Of a stretch of 64,000 bases of DNA, positions 12,003-23,234 are shown in pieces (the stretch's first letter is position 1; every line of letters begins with the position of its first letter). The notes below the pieces were generated by a model. It did not search any database. It was not told the origin of the DNA and saw only the letters and a program-made list of their open reading frames with translations. The stretch covers positions 44,145,598-44,209,597 of the forward strand of contig OX123182.2 in NCBI GenBank assembly GCA_944739405.2, given 5' to 3'. The stretch comes from Euclidia mi. Taxonomy: Eukaryota; Arthropoda; Insecta; Lepidoptera; Erebidae. The position numbers and the translations under genes were made by a program.

Positions 12003-14349
12003 CTAATGCGAGAGCATATTTCTCATTCTTATAATTTCAGATAAGGCTCTGTTGTCGTGGGGATGGTTCAGTAATTTGTTCGAGTCAATATCATTTAAAG
12101 CCATGCCTTTTAGGGATTTGACCCGACTCAAGGCAACATAGCATTGGCCTTTGGCAAAGATTTTAGGCCCTAGGTCGATTACCGCGAAACTAAGTGTACA
12201 TCCTTGCAACTTGTGTACCGTCACAGCCCAACTCAATATGACTGGCAACATCCGTCTCTCGATATCACCATAACCGCGATTACCTTGATAGGTCGCCGTC
12301 ACTGGTGCTATGGAAATATATCCATCATCATCTTTGAGACGCATTCCTATTGATGGATCATCAAATGATAACAAAATGGCAACAGGCAGTTCACCTGACT
12401 CAAGTTGATCTCTTCTTAGTGCCGGCCATTTGAATCCTTTAATAACACCTGTTGCCCCGTTCACTAAGCCATCAGTTATTGAAATATTTCTCCGGAGCAT
12501 AATGCGGGAGCCCACAGCCAACTCAATTGTCTGTACAAGTCCGCCGCATTTGTTTGGATCAGCCGGAACTGCGTTTGCGGGGGGCGTCCTGCCGTATGTG
12601 GCTAATTCCCTGGACTCATCTACGGCACTGATTGTGTACAAGTGACTGCGAGTAGCTATAATGTTAGTCATCATGTTGTTATATGTGTCAACTTGTTTTA
12701 TCGTAGGATAAATCCTAACAGCGACACCGTCTGCGAATTGACCAGTTTTAGGTACTTGTTTTCGTTCAATTAGCAACTCTAACTGGTTCGTTGTGAGCTG
12801 ACCGACTCGCAAATGATTAAGGATGTCGATAAATTCTCTATCATCCCGTTGCCGCATGTTGACGGTCAACTCACATAGCCGGAATTGGTGCCACAGATGT
12901 ACATACTTCGGCCTCACACCATGCTGGTCGTTCGAAGCACCAGTGGCCGTTTACAGGTGGAAGTTGCATCAGGTCACCGAATACCAACACATTGATGCCA
13001 CCAAACAATTGCCTGTTGTTTTTAAATTCTTGCAGTCGCAGGTATATTTGACGTAAATTTTCGTATGACACCATACTTATCTCGTCAATTATGAGCCACC
13101 GAATAGTGCGCCACTTTCGTCGCTCTTGCTCAAGCCTCTGACCTGTGACAGCCTTGTAAGTAGAGGCCCTACCTTTTTCTATAGGTAGTGAGAATACCGA
13201 ATGCAAAGTTTTTCCACCCACAAGGCGAGCCGCAACACCTGTTAAAGATGTGACTTCCACGAACATGGGTTTTAGTAAACTATCAACCGTCGGTAAATAG
13301 CATCTGATGATTAATTCCACAATCAATTTTAATAGAAAGGACTTACCTGACCCGGCACATCCTATTATAAACAGTAAGAGTTGGTCAGTGCTGTTTTGAT
13401 TCTGTAAGTCTTTTTTGATAGATTAACCAACAGTTTTAAATAGATCCCGTTGATCTACGTTCAAACTGTTAATATTTTGATGAAATATTTCATCTGACAT
13501 CAACGTGGTTTGTACTTCAGCTCTGTTCTCACAATCTATTTCACCCATAATCACATCGTCTGCATGAAGAAGTTCAACTAAGTCCTGTTCGGGATTATCA
13601 GCGTTTCGAACCAGTTGTAGAGCTGCAGCTTGGGCCAATGCTTGTTGGATGACTTGTTCTGCGTGCATAAATTGTTCTGCAGACACATTCGGCATGAGAG
13701 GTCGGAACTCATGTTGGCGCCTGAGGAAACCATTTTCAGCAGTTTCTCCTTCCATTATCAACTCTCGTTCATCCCTAAATGGCACATGGCATACAAGAAG
13801 GCTGTAGAAAAATCCTTCTCTATCGGAGTTAATTGTATAATATCTCGTCCTAAGAATCGCCGGTTGGTTTCGGACTTTCATCCGCGTGCCATTTCTGAGT
13901 TTAATAAATCTCTGATTTATAACTTCTTCTTGCCGTAGTTCATGGTCTCCATCCTCTTCAGTCCAATGATCTCCACCTATTGACTCATACCTGACAGCAA
14001 ATTCAGCCAGAGAAATATCTTCTAGACTTTCTGGTCTTTGTTGATATTTGTCAAATATATTGTTATATATTGAATTGTCATCACCTTCCAAGCGTAGCAG
14101 GCGAAACCTTTGGTCGGGTCTACAGCTATTTATAAAAACAGCTTTTCTTGAACACACCTTCAGAGGCAAGTGGCATAATCTTAACGCACATTCTGGTGCA
14201 CTGACTAATCTTTGGGATAATATTGTCATGGAAATTGAAAACAGCTGTTTCCATATTTCACCTCCTTGACGCTTTGCTTTATTAACAGCCTCACGAACAA
14301 CATCTCCAGCATCCGTTGGTTCGCACTTGCTTACATATTTGGCGACATA
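12003..14349 (-). pseudogene. Helitron Rep C-terminal region and Pif1-like helicase (broken), left arm
   Basis: Reading the minus strand from 14349: the copy starts inside the Rep tyrosine motif (YVAKYVSK, lacking the first Tyr and all of the upstream HUH domain). It continues through the Rep-helicase linker to a TAA stop at 13423-13425, and the same frame continues past it into a Walker A (GCAGSGKS, near 13350). The Walker B-like IIDEISM and the VFGDLMQLPPV motif follow, then a +1-type frameshift near 12917. The last frame (12003-12917) holds the later SF1B motifs, including ELTVNMRQ, VTVHKLQGCTL and CYVALSRVKSL, and the natural C-terminus. Such helicases unwind DNA during rolling-circle transposition. 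The stop and frameshift occur in both arms, and the N-terminal half of the protein is missing, so this copy cannot be functional. Confidence 0.9.
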
Positions 14350-14350
14350 G

Positions 14351-14719
14351 ACTCAACCACCACAGATCGATATTTTAGCTACAGCATCTACGAGTCTGCT
14401 GATGCCTATTGAGGAAATAGTTCCTGAGGTCGAGGCTGTATTGCAATTTAACAATGAAAATCGCAATCAGTTGAATTGCGTGCCTATTTTGGATATTCAC
14501 AGAAAGACTGCTCCTCCGCTGAGCGTCGAAAGAGAAAAAAGAAGTGAAGAATTGGCATGGTGGTTCTTATATCCGCATGGCATCAATGGTTTCGGAGAAA
14601 GTAGACCAATACCAATAACTCCACTAGACTATTTCCAGGCCAGTGTTATGGGTAGTGACAGGCGCTTTCACAATAATGATTATTTATTCTTTGCCTTATA
14701 GGTAGTTGAATACTACAGA
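14351..14719 (+). repeat. Short duplicated segment of Helitron N-terminal region
   Basis: These 369 bp are the inverted copy of 19712-20080. They encode the stretch from about IEEIVPEVEAVLQFNNEN through FFAL and a shared in-frame TAG at 14699-14701. The junction with the left arm at 14350/14351 shows only one base of overlap (G), suggesting end joining or template switching with little homology. The minus-strand copy has a TGG-to-TGA change that this copy lacks (Trp-Trp-Phe is intact here). Confidence 0.9.
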
Positions 14720-17700
14720 GCCAAATCGAGTGTAAGCGTTGCATGCCGCCTGCGCCAAGGAGAAAGTATCCCACAGAATTTAGTAGACAACATTCATATT
14801 GCAATGAGAAACATAAGAGGATCAGGGGCATATTGGCGTAGAGCTTGCTCAGAGCTCATTGCTATGGTACGTAGTATCGGTCCACCGACTTGGTTCTTAA
14901 CTTTGTCGTGTAACGATATCAACTGGAATGATATGCAAAAGGCATTGCTGATTGCTGATAATCGTGCGTCTGAAAATCCTGCTGAATTATCATTTCAGGA
15001 AAGAGTACATCTTGTTGAAAAATATCCCATTACTGTTGCTCGTCAGTTTATGTTGAAAGTCAACGCTATAATTAAATACATAAAAAGTGATAGTGAACTG
15101 CTGGGTGGAAAAACCGTTGATTGGTGGTACAGAATAGAATACCAAAATCGCGGTAGCCCCCATCTCCATATGTTGTTGTGGTGTGAATCAGTGCCTGATT
15201 TTTTTACTGTAGCTGGGAAAAAATGCATTGAACAAGTAATATCATGCTCAATCAGTAATGAAAATCAAGATCTAAATGAACTTGTTCTAAAAGTGCAACA
15301 ACATAAGCACAGTAACACTTGCTACAAGAACCGGGTAATACCTATTTGTCGATTCGGGTTTCCGCGGCCTTTAAGGACAGAAACTGAATTATTAGGGCCG
15401 GATGAAATGTTGACAAACAAAGGTCGATTTTGCAATTTGAAGCGGACAGAAAGTGAACGCATGATTAATAATTATAATCCCTGTTTACTCGAACTTTGGC
15501 AGGGTAATATGGACTTGCAGCCTTGCAGAAGTGTGACAGCTGTTGCTTACTATGTCGCCAAATATGTAAGCAAGTGCGAACCAACGGATGCTGGAGATGT
15601 TGTTCGTGAGGCTGTTAATAAAGCAAAGCGTCAAGGAGGTGAAATATGGAAACAGCTGTTTTCAATTTCCATGACAATATTATCCCAAAGATTAGTCAGT
15701 GCACCAGAATGTGCGTTAAGATTATGCCACTTGCCTCTGAAGGTGTGTTCAAGAAAAGCTGTTTTTATAAATAGCTGTAGACCCGACCAAAGGTTTCGCC
15801 TGCTACGCTTGGAAGGTGATGACAATTCAATATATAACAATATATTTGACAAATATCAACAAAGACCAGAAAGTCTAGAAGATATTTCTCTGGCTGAATT
15901 TGCTGTCAGGTATGAGTCAATAGGTGGAGATCATTGGACTGAAGAGGATGGAGACCATGAACTACGGCAAGAAGAAGTTATAAATCAGAGATTTATTAAA
16001 CTCAGAAATGGCACGCGGATGAAAGTCCGAAACCAACCGGCGATTCTTAGGACGAGATATTATACAATTAACTCCGATAGAGAAGGATTTTTCTACAGCC
16101 TTCTTGTATGCCATGTGCCATTTAGGGATGAACGAGAGTTGATAATGGAAGGAGAAACTGCTGAAAATGGTTTCCTCAGGCGCCAACATGAGTTCCGACC
16201 TCTCATGCCGAATGTGTCTGCAGAACAATTTATGCACGCAGAACAAGTCATCCAACAAGCATTGGCCCAAGCTGCAGCTCTACAACTGGTTCGAAACGCT
16301 GATAATCCCGAACAGGACTTAGTTGAACTTCTTCATGCAGACGATGTGATTATGGGTGAAATAGATTGTGAGAACAGAGCTGAAGTACAAACCACGTTGA
16401 TGTCAGATGAAATATTTCATCAAAATATTAACAGTTTGAACGTAGATCAACGGGATCTATTTAAAACTGTTGGTTAATCTATCAAAAAAGACTTACAGAA
16501 TCAAAACAGCACTGACCAACTCTTACTGTTTATAATAGGATGTGCCGGGTCAGGTAAGTCCTTTCTATTAAAATTGATTGTGGAATTAATCATCAGATGC
16601 TATTTACCGACGGTTGATAGTTTACTAAAACCCATGTTCGTGGAAGTCACATCTTTAACAGGTGTTGCGGCTCGCCTTGTGGGTGGAAAAACTTTGCATT
16701 CGGTATTCTCACTACCTATAGAAAAAGGTAGGGCCTCTACTTACAAGGCTGTCACAGGTCAGAGGCTTGAGCAAGAGCGACGAAAGTGGCGCACTATTCG
16801 GTGGCTCATAATTGACGAGATAAGTATGGTGTCATACGAAAATTTACGTCAAATATACCTGCGACTGCAAGAATTTAAAAACAACAGGCAATTGTTTGGT
16901 GGCATCAATGTGTTGGTATTCGGTGACCTGATGCAACTTCCACCTGTAAACGGCCACTGGTGCTTCGAACGACCAGCATGGTGTGAGGCCGAAGTATGTA
17001 CATCTGTGGCACCAATTCCGGCTATGTGAGTTGACCGTCAACATGCGGCAACGGGATGATAGCGAATTTATCGACATCCTTAATCATTTGCGAGTCGGTC
17101 AGCTCACAACAAACCAGTTAGAGTTGCTAATTGAATGAAAACAAGTACCTAAAACTGGTCAATTCGCAGACGGTGTCGCTGTTAGGATTTATCCTACGAT
17201 AAAACAAGTTGACACATATAACAACATGATGACTAACATTATAGCTACTCGCAGTCACTTGTACACAATCAGTGCCGTAGATGAGTCCAGGGAATTAGCC
17301 ACATACGGCAGGACGCCCCCCGCAAACGCAGTTCTGGCCGATCCAAACAAATGCGGCGGACTTGTACAGACAATTGAATTGGCTGTGGGCTCCCGCATTA
17401 TGCTCCGGAGAAATATTTCAATAACTGATGGCTTAGTGAACGGGGCAACAGGTGTTATTAAAGGATTCAAATGGCCGGCACTAAGAAGAGATCAACTTGA
17501 GTCAGGTGAACTGCCTGTTGCCATTTTGTTATCATTTGATGATCCATCAATAGGAATGCGTCTCAAAGATGATGATGGATATATTTCCATAGCACCAGTG
17601 ACGGCGACCTATCAAGGTAATCGCGGTTATGGTGATATCGAGAGACGGATGTTGCCAGTCATATTGAGTTGGGCTGTGACGGTACACAAGTTGCAAGGAT

Positions 17701-17897
17701 GTACACTTAGTTTCGCGGTAATCGACCTAGGGCCTAAAATCTTTGCCAAAGGCCAATGCTATGTTGCCTTGAGTCGGGTCAAATCCCTAGAAGGCATGGC
17801 TTTAAATGATATTGACTCGAACAAATTACTGAACCATCCCCACGACAACAGAGCCTTATCTGAAATTATAAGAATGAGAAATATGCTCTCGCATTAG
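14351..17897 (+). pseudogene. Helitron Rep-helicase, broken (HUH Rep + Pif1-like helicase)
   Basis: This is the only copy in the window with the Rep nuclease core. In one frame from 14402 it passes a TAG (14699-14701) and continues through GPPTWFLTLSCNDINW to the HUH motif region RIEYQNRGSPHLHMLLWCE (about 15130-15186). The tyrosine motif AYYVAKYVSK follows (15545-15574). Rep nicks and joins single strands in rolling-circle transposition. The frame stops with TAA at 16475-16477, resumes into Walker A (about 16542-16565), shifts frame near 16983, and ends at 17897. A further TGA at 17137 is specific to this arm. N-terminal domains lie on the opposite strand at 19712-22024. Three or more lesions make it a pseudogene. 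Confidence 0.92.
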
Positions 17898-18410
17898 ATT
17901 CTTTCACCGACTTCATTTGTTTAGAAAATCTTTTTTTAAGTCGCTTAAAATACTATTTTTTTTCTAAGTGTAACAAATACGTTTTTTTGAAAACCGCATC
18001 AACCGCAAAATCGGTTGAGCCAAACTTGAGTTCATCGCTGGCAAACTTACACATATACGATTCAAAATGAGAACCTTCTTTTTTTTTAAGTCGGTTAAAA
18101 TACTAAAACTTTCTCCTAAGTGTAACAAATACATTTTTTCTGAAAACCGCATAAAAATCGGTTTAGCCAAACTCGAGCTAATCGTGGGCAAACTTACATA
18201 TATACAGGTCAAACTCAGAACCTTCTTGTTTTGAAGTCGGTTAAGGGCCTAAAACCTTCTCCTAAGTGTAACAAATACTTTTCTGAAAACCGCATCAAAA
18301 TCGGTTCAGCCAAACGCGAGATAATCGCGGACAAACAAACATACATACATACATACATACATACAGGTCAAACTGAGAACCTCCTTTTTTTTTGAAGTCG
18401 GTTAAAAATA
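17898..18410 (+). repeat. Three tandem ~160-bp repeats of Helitron 3' region, right arm
   Basis: Mirror copy of 11480-11990. Units end with 'gaagtcggtt' words at about 18090, 18231 and 18397, and a (CATA)n run lies at 18339-18364. It directly follows the helicase stop. Confidence 0.8.
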
Positions 18411-19710
18411 AAAAAAACTGGATGCAATTTCATTCAAAAAGGGTACTTAAAATATGGTTAATGGAAAATGCATTTTACTCACTTTGCTAAAAATAGATAG
18501 TTTAATTTTGTTATACTATTTGCAACGTCCGGATGGGTAGACTGTTGACACCATAAAATATTGTTAAACACCATTGTAAACACAGTTTAAGCAAAAAATG
18601 TCTTTGTCTTTGTAACAAAAGTAAACTATATATGTCACCTTATTCTCTTCTTCGTTTGCGGCAATATTTCATTATATATTATTGCCGCATAATGTTATTT
18701 AATCACTGAGAGAAATATCACGTGACAGGAAAGTTTTTAAAATCATGCCACAGTTGGGTCAAGGTCAAGCCATAGTCCGCCTCGCTGGTAAAGGGATAGA
18801 CAGATTTCATGACGTTTTTACCAGTACAATTTATAAGATATAATTCCTTAGACTGAGATAGTTACATAATTTTATTATATATTTTTTTATCTGTTATGTT
18901 TATTATGCAATACTGTTCTATAAGTAGTTTTGGGTACCGGGTGTTGAATAATGTTTTAAAACACAGATCACCGTATAATACCAAACTTTGAGGAAAACAA
19001 CGGCGGGAAACAAACCAACTTTTATAATCCTATTAGGATTTAAACTCGTAGTCCTCCAATAAATGAAAATTTAAAATTTTCATGTATTCCAAAACAGGAT
19101 ACGAATATTAAAACGCTATATTTATGGCTAGGTTTAATATTTAAGAGGGTCAAAATCGAATTTTTATTTCCACCCAAAAGCGATGCTTTGAAATTACAGC
19201 CGTCTTGATATAATAAATTATAAGATCGTGCCAAACCGTAAATCGGATTATAGGGGTCTGTCGTTAGGGCAAAACATTTTTTGATGAGAGAGCAAATAAA
19301 ACGTAGCATCGCCATATCTTTGAGATATAATAATCCTATCATACTTATCCATTAAAGTAGATAAACGAAATAAACTCGTTAATATTTATTTATATTGGTA
19401 ATTATTTTATTATCAACTTTATGAGGTGATGAAAGTTTTATTCGTTGTGTTTTATGCAACTAATAGTTAATCCTGCGGTTGGGCTCATAAGCGCAGTAAA
19501 AAAGCGCAAATTTTAATTAGCGTTCATTAAACATTTTAATTTGCCTTCATTAATAATATTTGATGGAAATCTATTTTCTATAAGATTTACTTTACTTATT
19601 ATTTATTATAGTAACCCTATCATTTCATAAAATATATTCTTTGCTACTTATTTACTATTTCACAAAAGCAAGTAACGTATAAAAATGTATATTTGCATTA
19701 CACATTCTAT
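18411..19710. repeat. Outer part of right arm, non-coding
   Basis: Mirror of 10188-11460. The 100-codon minus-strand frame at 19040-19342 is not preserved in the other arm and shows no domain. Confidence 0.4.
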
Positions 19711-19711
19711 A

Positions 19712-20925
19712 TCTGTAGTATTCAACTACCTATAAGGCAAAGAATAAATAATCATTATTGTGAAAGCGCCTGTCACTACCCATAACACTGGCCTGGAAAT
19801 AGTCTAGTTTAGTTATTGGTATTGGTCTACTTTCTCCGAAACCATTGATGTCATGCGGATATAAGAATCACCATGCCAATTCTTCACTTCTTTTTTCTCT
19901 TTCGACGCTCAGCGGAGGAGCAGTCTTTCTGCGAATATCCAAAATAGGCACGCAATTCAACTGATTGCGATTTTCATTGTTAAATTGCAATACAGCCTCG
20001 ACCTCAGGAACTGTTTCCTCAATAGGCATCAGCAGACTCGTAGATGCTGTAGCTAAAATATCGATCTGTGGTGGTTGAGTCAAATTATTATGATTGTCAT
20101 AAACGTCTGTGCAGTTGTTTGCAATTAGATTGTTCATACTTTGTTGGATGGTTTGAAATCGATTGCTTGGATTTTCCCGGTTAGTTTCAATTAGATTGTT
20201 TTGAATTTGTTGGCCTAATAAAATTATAATAGGTGTCAACGTATATTGATCGTCTTGCAAGGAAACAGTCCTTTTAATTTGTGTATTTCTCAGAAATACA
20301 CGTCTAAGCTCATTCACATTTGAAAATTTTATCAAACAAGCCGTGCCTCTTAAAGGTGCTTGAAAACCTTTAGGCCCCCGTGAATGTGAGTCAAATAAGT
20401 AATAATTATTGTCCTGTTTCCATATGCCTACACTTACAGAATTGGCAGTTAAGATTCCATGGCTTCTAGTATCAAAAAAAGTTGACAGTGCATTGTAAAG
20501 GTTGGGAAAACAAACATCAATAGTGTTATCTACTACCAAGTGGCCATTAAATGAATCTTCTTCTCGAATAAGAATATTAACTGCTATCCACCATATGTCA
20601 CTCTCGGTAAAAGTTCTCTAATAGCTAAGAAATCAGTATTTGCCTCCTGTTCAGAGGGCTCAATCCTAGCAGTAATGCATTCTCGGTAGTAGCGATCTCC
20701 AGCCAAAAGAATCAAGTTTATGTCACTGCTTGTCCAGTCATCGACGTTACTAACGGCTGCAGCAACATTTGCCATGGTAGCCATAGCAGTGCACTGTCTC
20801 CCTTTTGTTTGTTCAGTGAATTTTGTAGCGTCTGCTTCATGGAATGAGCCTCGTAAGATTGAACTGTACTCAGAAATGACAGAAAATTTTCTTTTGTCTA
20901 CGATTTGGCAAGGCGCCGGCTGCAT
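19712..20925 (-). pseudogene. Helitron N-terminal part: cysteine-protease-like domain and linker (broken)
   Basis: From 20925 the minus strand encodes a segment with GRQCTAMATMANVAAAV, a likely nucleophile Cys in a papain-like fold, and after a frameshift near 20585 a segment with GIWKQDNNYYLFDSHSRGPK. The Asp-Ser-His is the likely catalytic His region. The Cys...His pairing and the Tyr-Leu-Phe-Asp-Ser-His word resemble the herpes-tegument/OTU-like deubiquitinase domains carried by many animal Helitrons. The frame 20539-19868 then runs into the linker that precedes Rep. A TGA replaces the second Trp of Glu-Glu-Leu-Ala-Trp-Trp at about 19868, and the sequence is cut at 19712 where the inverted arm begins. 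Biochemical activity is inferred from family knowledge only. Confidence 0.75.
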
Positions 20926-20929
20926 AACT

Positions 20930-22024
20930 TCTTATAAATTTTGGTTAGTGCCTGCATTTGAGGTTTGAACAATATCAGCCAAGTCCATGCCTACAACAGA
21001 GAAAGTTGGCCCAACGTTTCTATATAAAGGGTTATTTTGTAAGAGCCAGGATAAAGCAGGTTTCAGCTATTCCATATTTACCGAAAACTCCCTTCGTGCC
21101 CGAACATTTTCCAGAGACTCGGCGACAATAACTAGACCTGCCCTATCAAACGGTAAAGGCAGTTGCTCCGCCAGTTCTTCCACGTCTTGAGCGAATAATA
21201 TAGTGAATATCAATGAGTCTAACTATTTTTATAAAAGGCACAATACGTGAAAGCAATTTCTTTTCGAAACTAGAAAGACATTCGATAACAGGTGGGATAC
21301 CCGGTACAACCAAGCAGTTCCAATAAACTTGCGAAGGCACCTTACCTTTACTGAAATTCGAGGAGCACCTGGAGCAAGTTATAACTTTGTCCATGTGCTG
21401 TAATTCAGATGGCAACAAGTTTTTTATTTGATCTGTGAGCTTCAAATTAATACGCTGCTGCGGATATAGCATTTTATGGCAAAGCGTACAGGGTACATCA
21501 GAAAACTGATTAATAGTTGCTTTGAATAGTTCGGTAGCAGCTTTTCGTTTATTTGCTGCAGCCTGTCGCATCTGAGCTAGTCTGTTTGGCCGCTGTTCTT
21601 CAGATTCATTAGCTCTCGTTTGTCGAGCATTTTCCCGCATTGACAACAAACGCTGACTAGTCTGCTCTTCAGTTTCGTTTGCCCTAACTAGACGAGCATG
21701 TTCCCGCATTGACAACAAACGCTGACTAGTCTGCTCTTCAGTTTCGTTTGCCCTAACTAGACGAGCATGTTCCCGCATTGACAACAAACGCTGACAAGTC
21801 TGCTCTTCAGTTTCGTTTGCCCTAAATAGACGAGCATGTTCCCGAATTGACAACAAGCGCTGACTAGCCTGCTCTTCGGATTCCGAGATTCTAATAGAAT
21901 GAGTCTTCACACGATTTTTTGATAAGCGAACCTCTCTTAGCTCATTAGTTTCTGCAGCACGTGCAACATGCTGACGATCTCTTGCAGCATCAAGTCGTCG
22001 TTTTTGTTTCTCCGGGAGTTTCAT
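20930..22024 (-). pseudogene. Helitron N-terminal part: repeat region and Cys-rich domain (broken)
   Basis: The minus strand starts at an ATG at 22022-22024 (MKLPEKQKRRLDAARDRQ). About four tandem 23-residue units follow, rich in Glu, Arg and Gln, then a Cys-rich domain with CTLCHKMLYPQQRINLKL, LLPSELQHMDKVITCSRC and KGKVPSQVYWNCLVVP. This order matches the N-terminal 'DUF6570-like' region of insect Helitron helicase proteins, with CxxC pairs suggesting metal binding. After about residue 260 a small deletion and frameshift lead to a terminator at 21146. The correct sequence continues in another frame (LFAQDVEELAEQLPLPFD) with further stops to about 20930. The start is plausible because an upstream in-frame stop is close. 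Confidence 0.8.
21597..21890 (-). repeat. Tandem 69-bp coding repeats (23-residue units)
   Basis: About four direct repeats of 69 bp encode units of the form ANETEEQTSQRLLSMREHAR plus three residues. The two central units are almost identical at the nucleotide level and the outer ones are more diverged. The units are highly charged and probably helical (coiled-coil-like). Similar arrays of variable copy number are usual at the N-terminus of this Helitron protein family. Confidence 0.85.
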
Positions 22025-22141
22025 TCTCCCTTGTGCGACTCTTTCTTACAGCATCCTTCGTTTTTCTACCTAAGCCCATAGGCACACAGAATAAAAGTAG
22101 GTATGTCAAAGTCATGATTAAGTACAGACATATACTAGAAT

Positions 22142-22740
22142 AAAACTTATCACTAAAATAATTTAAATCTATAAACAAACTACTAATTAGCCCAAAACTT
22201 AAAGTAAATAGAGTATCTATCACTAAAAAGTATGAAATACAAATAATAAGAAAAAAACAAAAACGGAAACGTAAACCTAAAAATCTGCACAGAAATGACA
22301 ACTAATAACAACTTAATAAAAAAATTTAATCCCAGACCTAAAAATGACTCTAAAAAGCAACAAATAATATCCTTGAATAGTGACCGTAAAACATAAGTTA
22401 TAACAAGCTGCGTATTGAATACTTAAAAACCTATAAAAATTAAGAAAAAATATTATTGAATATTTACCCTTTATGTTAAATGTACTCATATAAAGATTAT
22501 AAATTAAAATACAATGAAAATACTATTTGAAATGACAACAATTTATACCGTAAAATAAGGAATAAGAAAACTTATCACTAAAATAATTTAAATCTAACTA
22601 TAAACAAACTATCAATTAGCCCAAAACTTAAAGTGAATGGAGTACCTATCACTAAAAAGTAAGAAATAAAAAGAAAAAAAAAAACAAAACGAAAATGAAA
22701 ACTTAAAATCGGAACAAAAATGATAACTAGGAATTTAGCT
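22142..22740. repeat. Pair of ~165-bp direct repeats upstream of Helitron ORF
   Basis: 'aaaacttatcactaaaataa' and the following sequence at 22142-22305 recur at 22567-22740. The copies share the words 'aattagcccaaaacttaaag' and 'tatcactaaaaagta'. They lie 5' of the Helitron N-terminal frame on the minus strand and could be part of its non-coding 5' region. AT-rich; function unknown. Confidence 0.7.
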
Positions 22741-22873
22741 TCTTTTTTTAAAAAAGAGAACCGCCTTCAAAAAATAGATCCACTCAAAAGTACGAAATAA
22801 TTTTTACATTCGCTACCCTTATCCTCTCAAACTTCCTTTCGAAATACTTAGTTTTTGAAGTCGGTGCCAAACC
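22667..22873 (+). repeat. Left arm of 2.5-kb foldback
   Basis: About 207 bp are the reverse complement of 24950-25156; coordinate sums are 47823. The inner end is a sharp 'cggtgccaaacc' word. The arm includes 'ttttgaagtcggtgcc', related to the 'accgacttcaaaa' motif of the Helitron 3' repeats in this window. Confidence 0.9.
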
Positions 22874-22891
22874 AACAAAAACAAAAAGAAT

Positions 22892-23234
22892 ACTGCCAAA
22901 CAGAGAAAAGTTTACGATGAATCTATCAAATCAATAAAAAAGACCTCAAAAAGACTCTAATTAATTAAATTACAACCAAAATACTATTTAAAAATACAAA
23001 AATTTACACCGTTAAATTCACAATATAGACACAAGTTGACACAACCTTCAACAACGTCTGCCCACTGCCAAACAGAGAAAATAATACGACGAATCTATCA
23101 AATCAATAAAAAAGACCTCAAAAAGACTCTAGTTAATAAAATACAACCAAAATACTATTTAAAATTACAAAAATTTCCACCGTTAAATTCACAATATTGA
23201 CACAAGTTGACACAACCTTCAACAACGTCTGCCC
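22892..23234. repeat. Tandem duplication of a ~171-bp unit
   Basis: Two adjacent copies (22892-23063 and 23064-23234) begin with 'actgccaaacagagaaaa' and end with 'ttcaacaacgtctgccc'. They differ at about ten positions. They lie inside the loop of the 22667-25156 foldback. Confidence 0.85.

Larger units (their letters stand above)
10188..14350 (-). repeat. Left arm of giant inverted repeat (Helitron 3' half)
   Basis: These 4163 bp are the near-exact reverse complement of 15550-19710. Paired coordinates sum to 29900 over the coding part and to 29898 at the outer end, so only about two bases of net length difference exist over 4.16 kb. The inner edge is sharp: bases 14341-14350 pair with 15550-15559 and the next pair does not. 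The outer edge is equally sharp at 10188 against 19710. Read on the minus strand the arm holds the Rep C-terminal region, the helicase, three tandem 3' repeats and about 1.3 kb of further sequence. Confidence 0.95.
15550..19710 (+). repeat. Right arm of giant inverted repeat (Helitron 3' half)
   Basis: Partner of the left arm at 10188-14350, here in sense orientation on the plus strand. Visible differences from the left arm include a C-to-T change creating a stop at 17137, and Arg/Ser, Pro/Leu and Lys/Glu replacements in the helicase. A T/A change in the flank (about 19211 here) makes a 100-codon frame open in this arm and closed in the other. Scattered substitutions in both arms argue against a simple assembly copy. 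Confidence 0.95.

Noticed and set aside
13630..13938. 102-codon ORF on the strand opposite the Helitron Rep-helicase linker (also 15962-16270)
   Set aside because: Shadow frame of the Helitron coding sequence, duplicated only because the arm is duplicated.
19040..19342. 100-codon ORF in the right Helitron arm
   Set aside because: The near-identical left arm has a stop at the same place and there is no domain.
10188..19710. Simple assembly or missing-adapter chimera as the source of the palindrome
   Set aside because: Arms differ at scattered positions, the spacer is 1.2 kb and itself carries a separate inverted duplication. Not excluded completely; long reads would decide.
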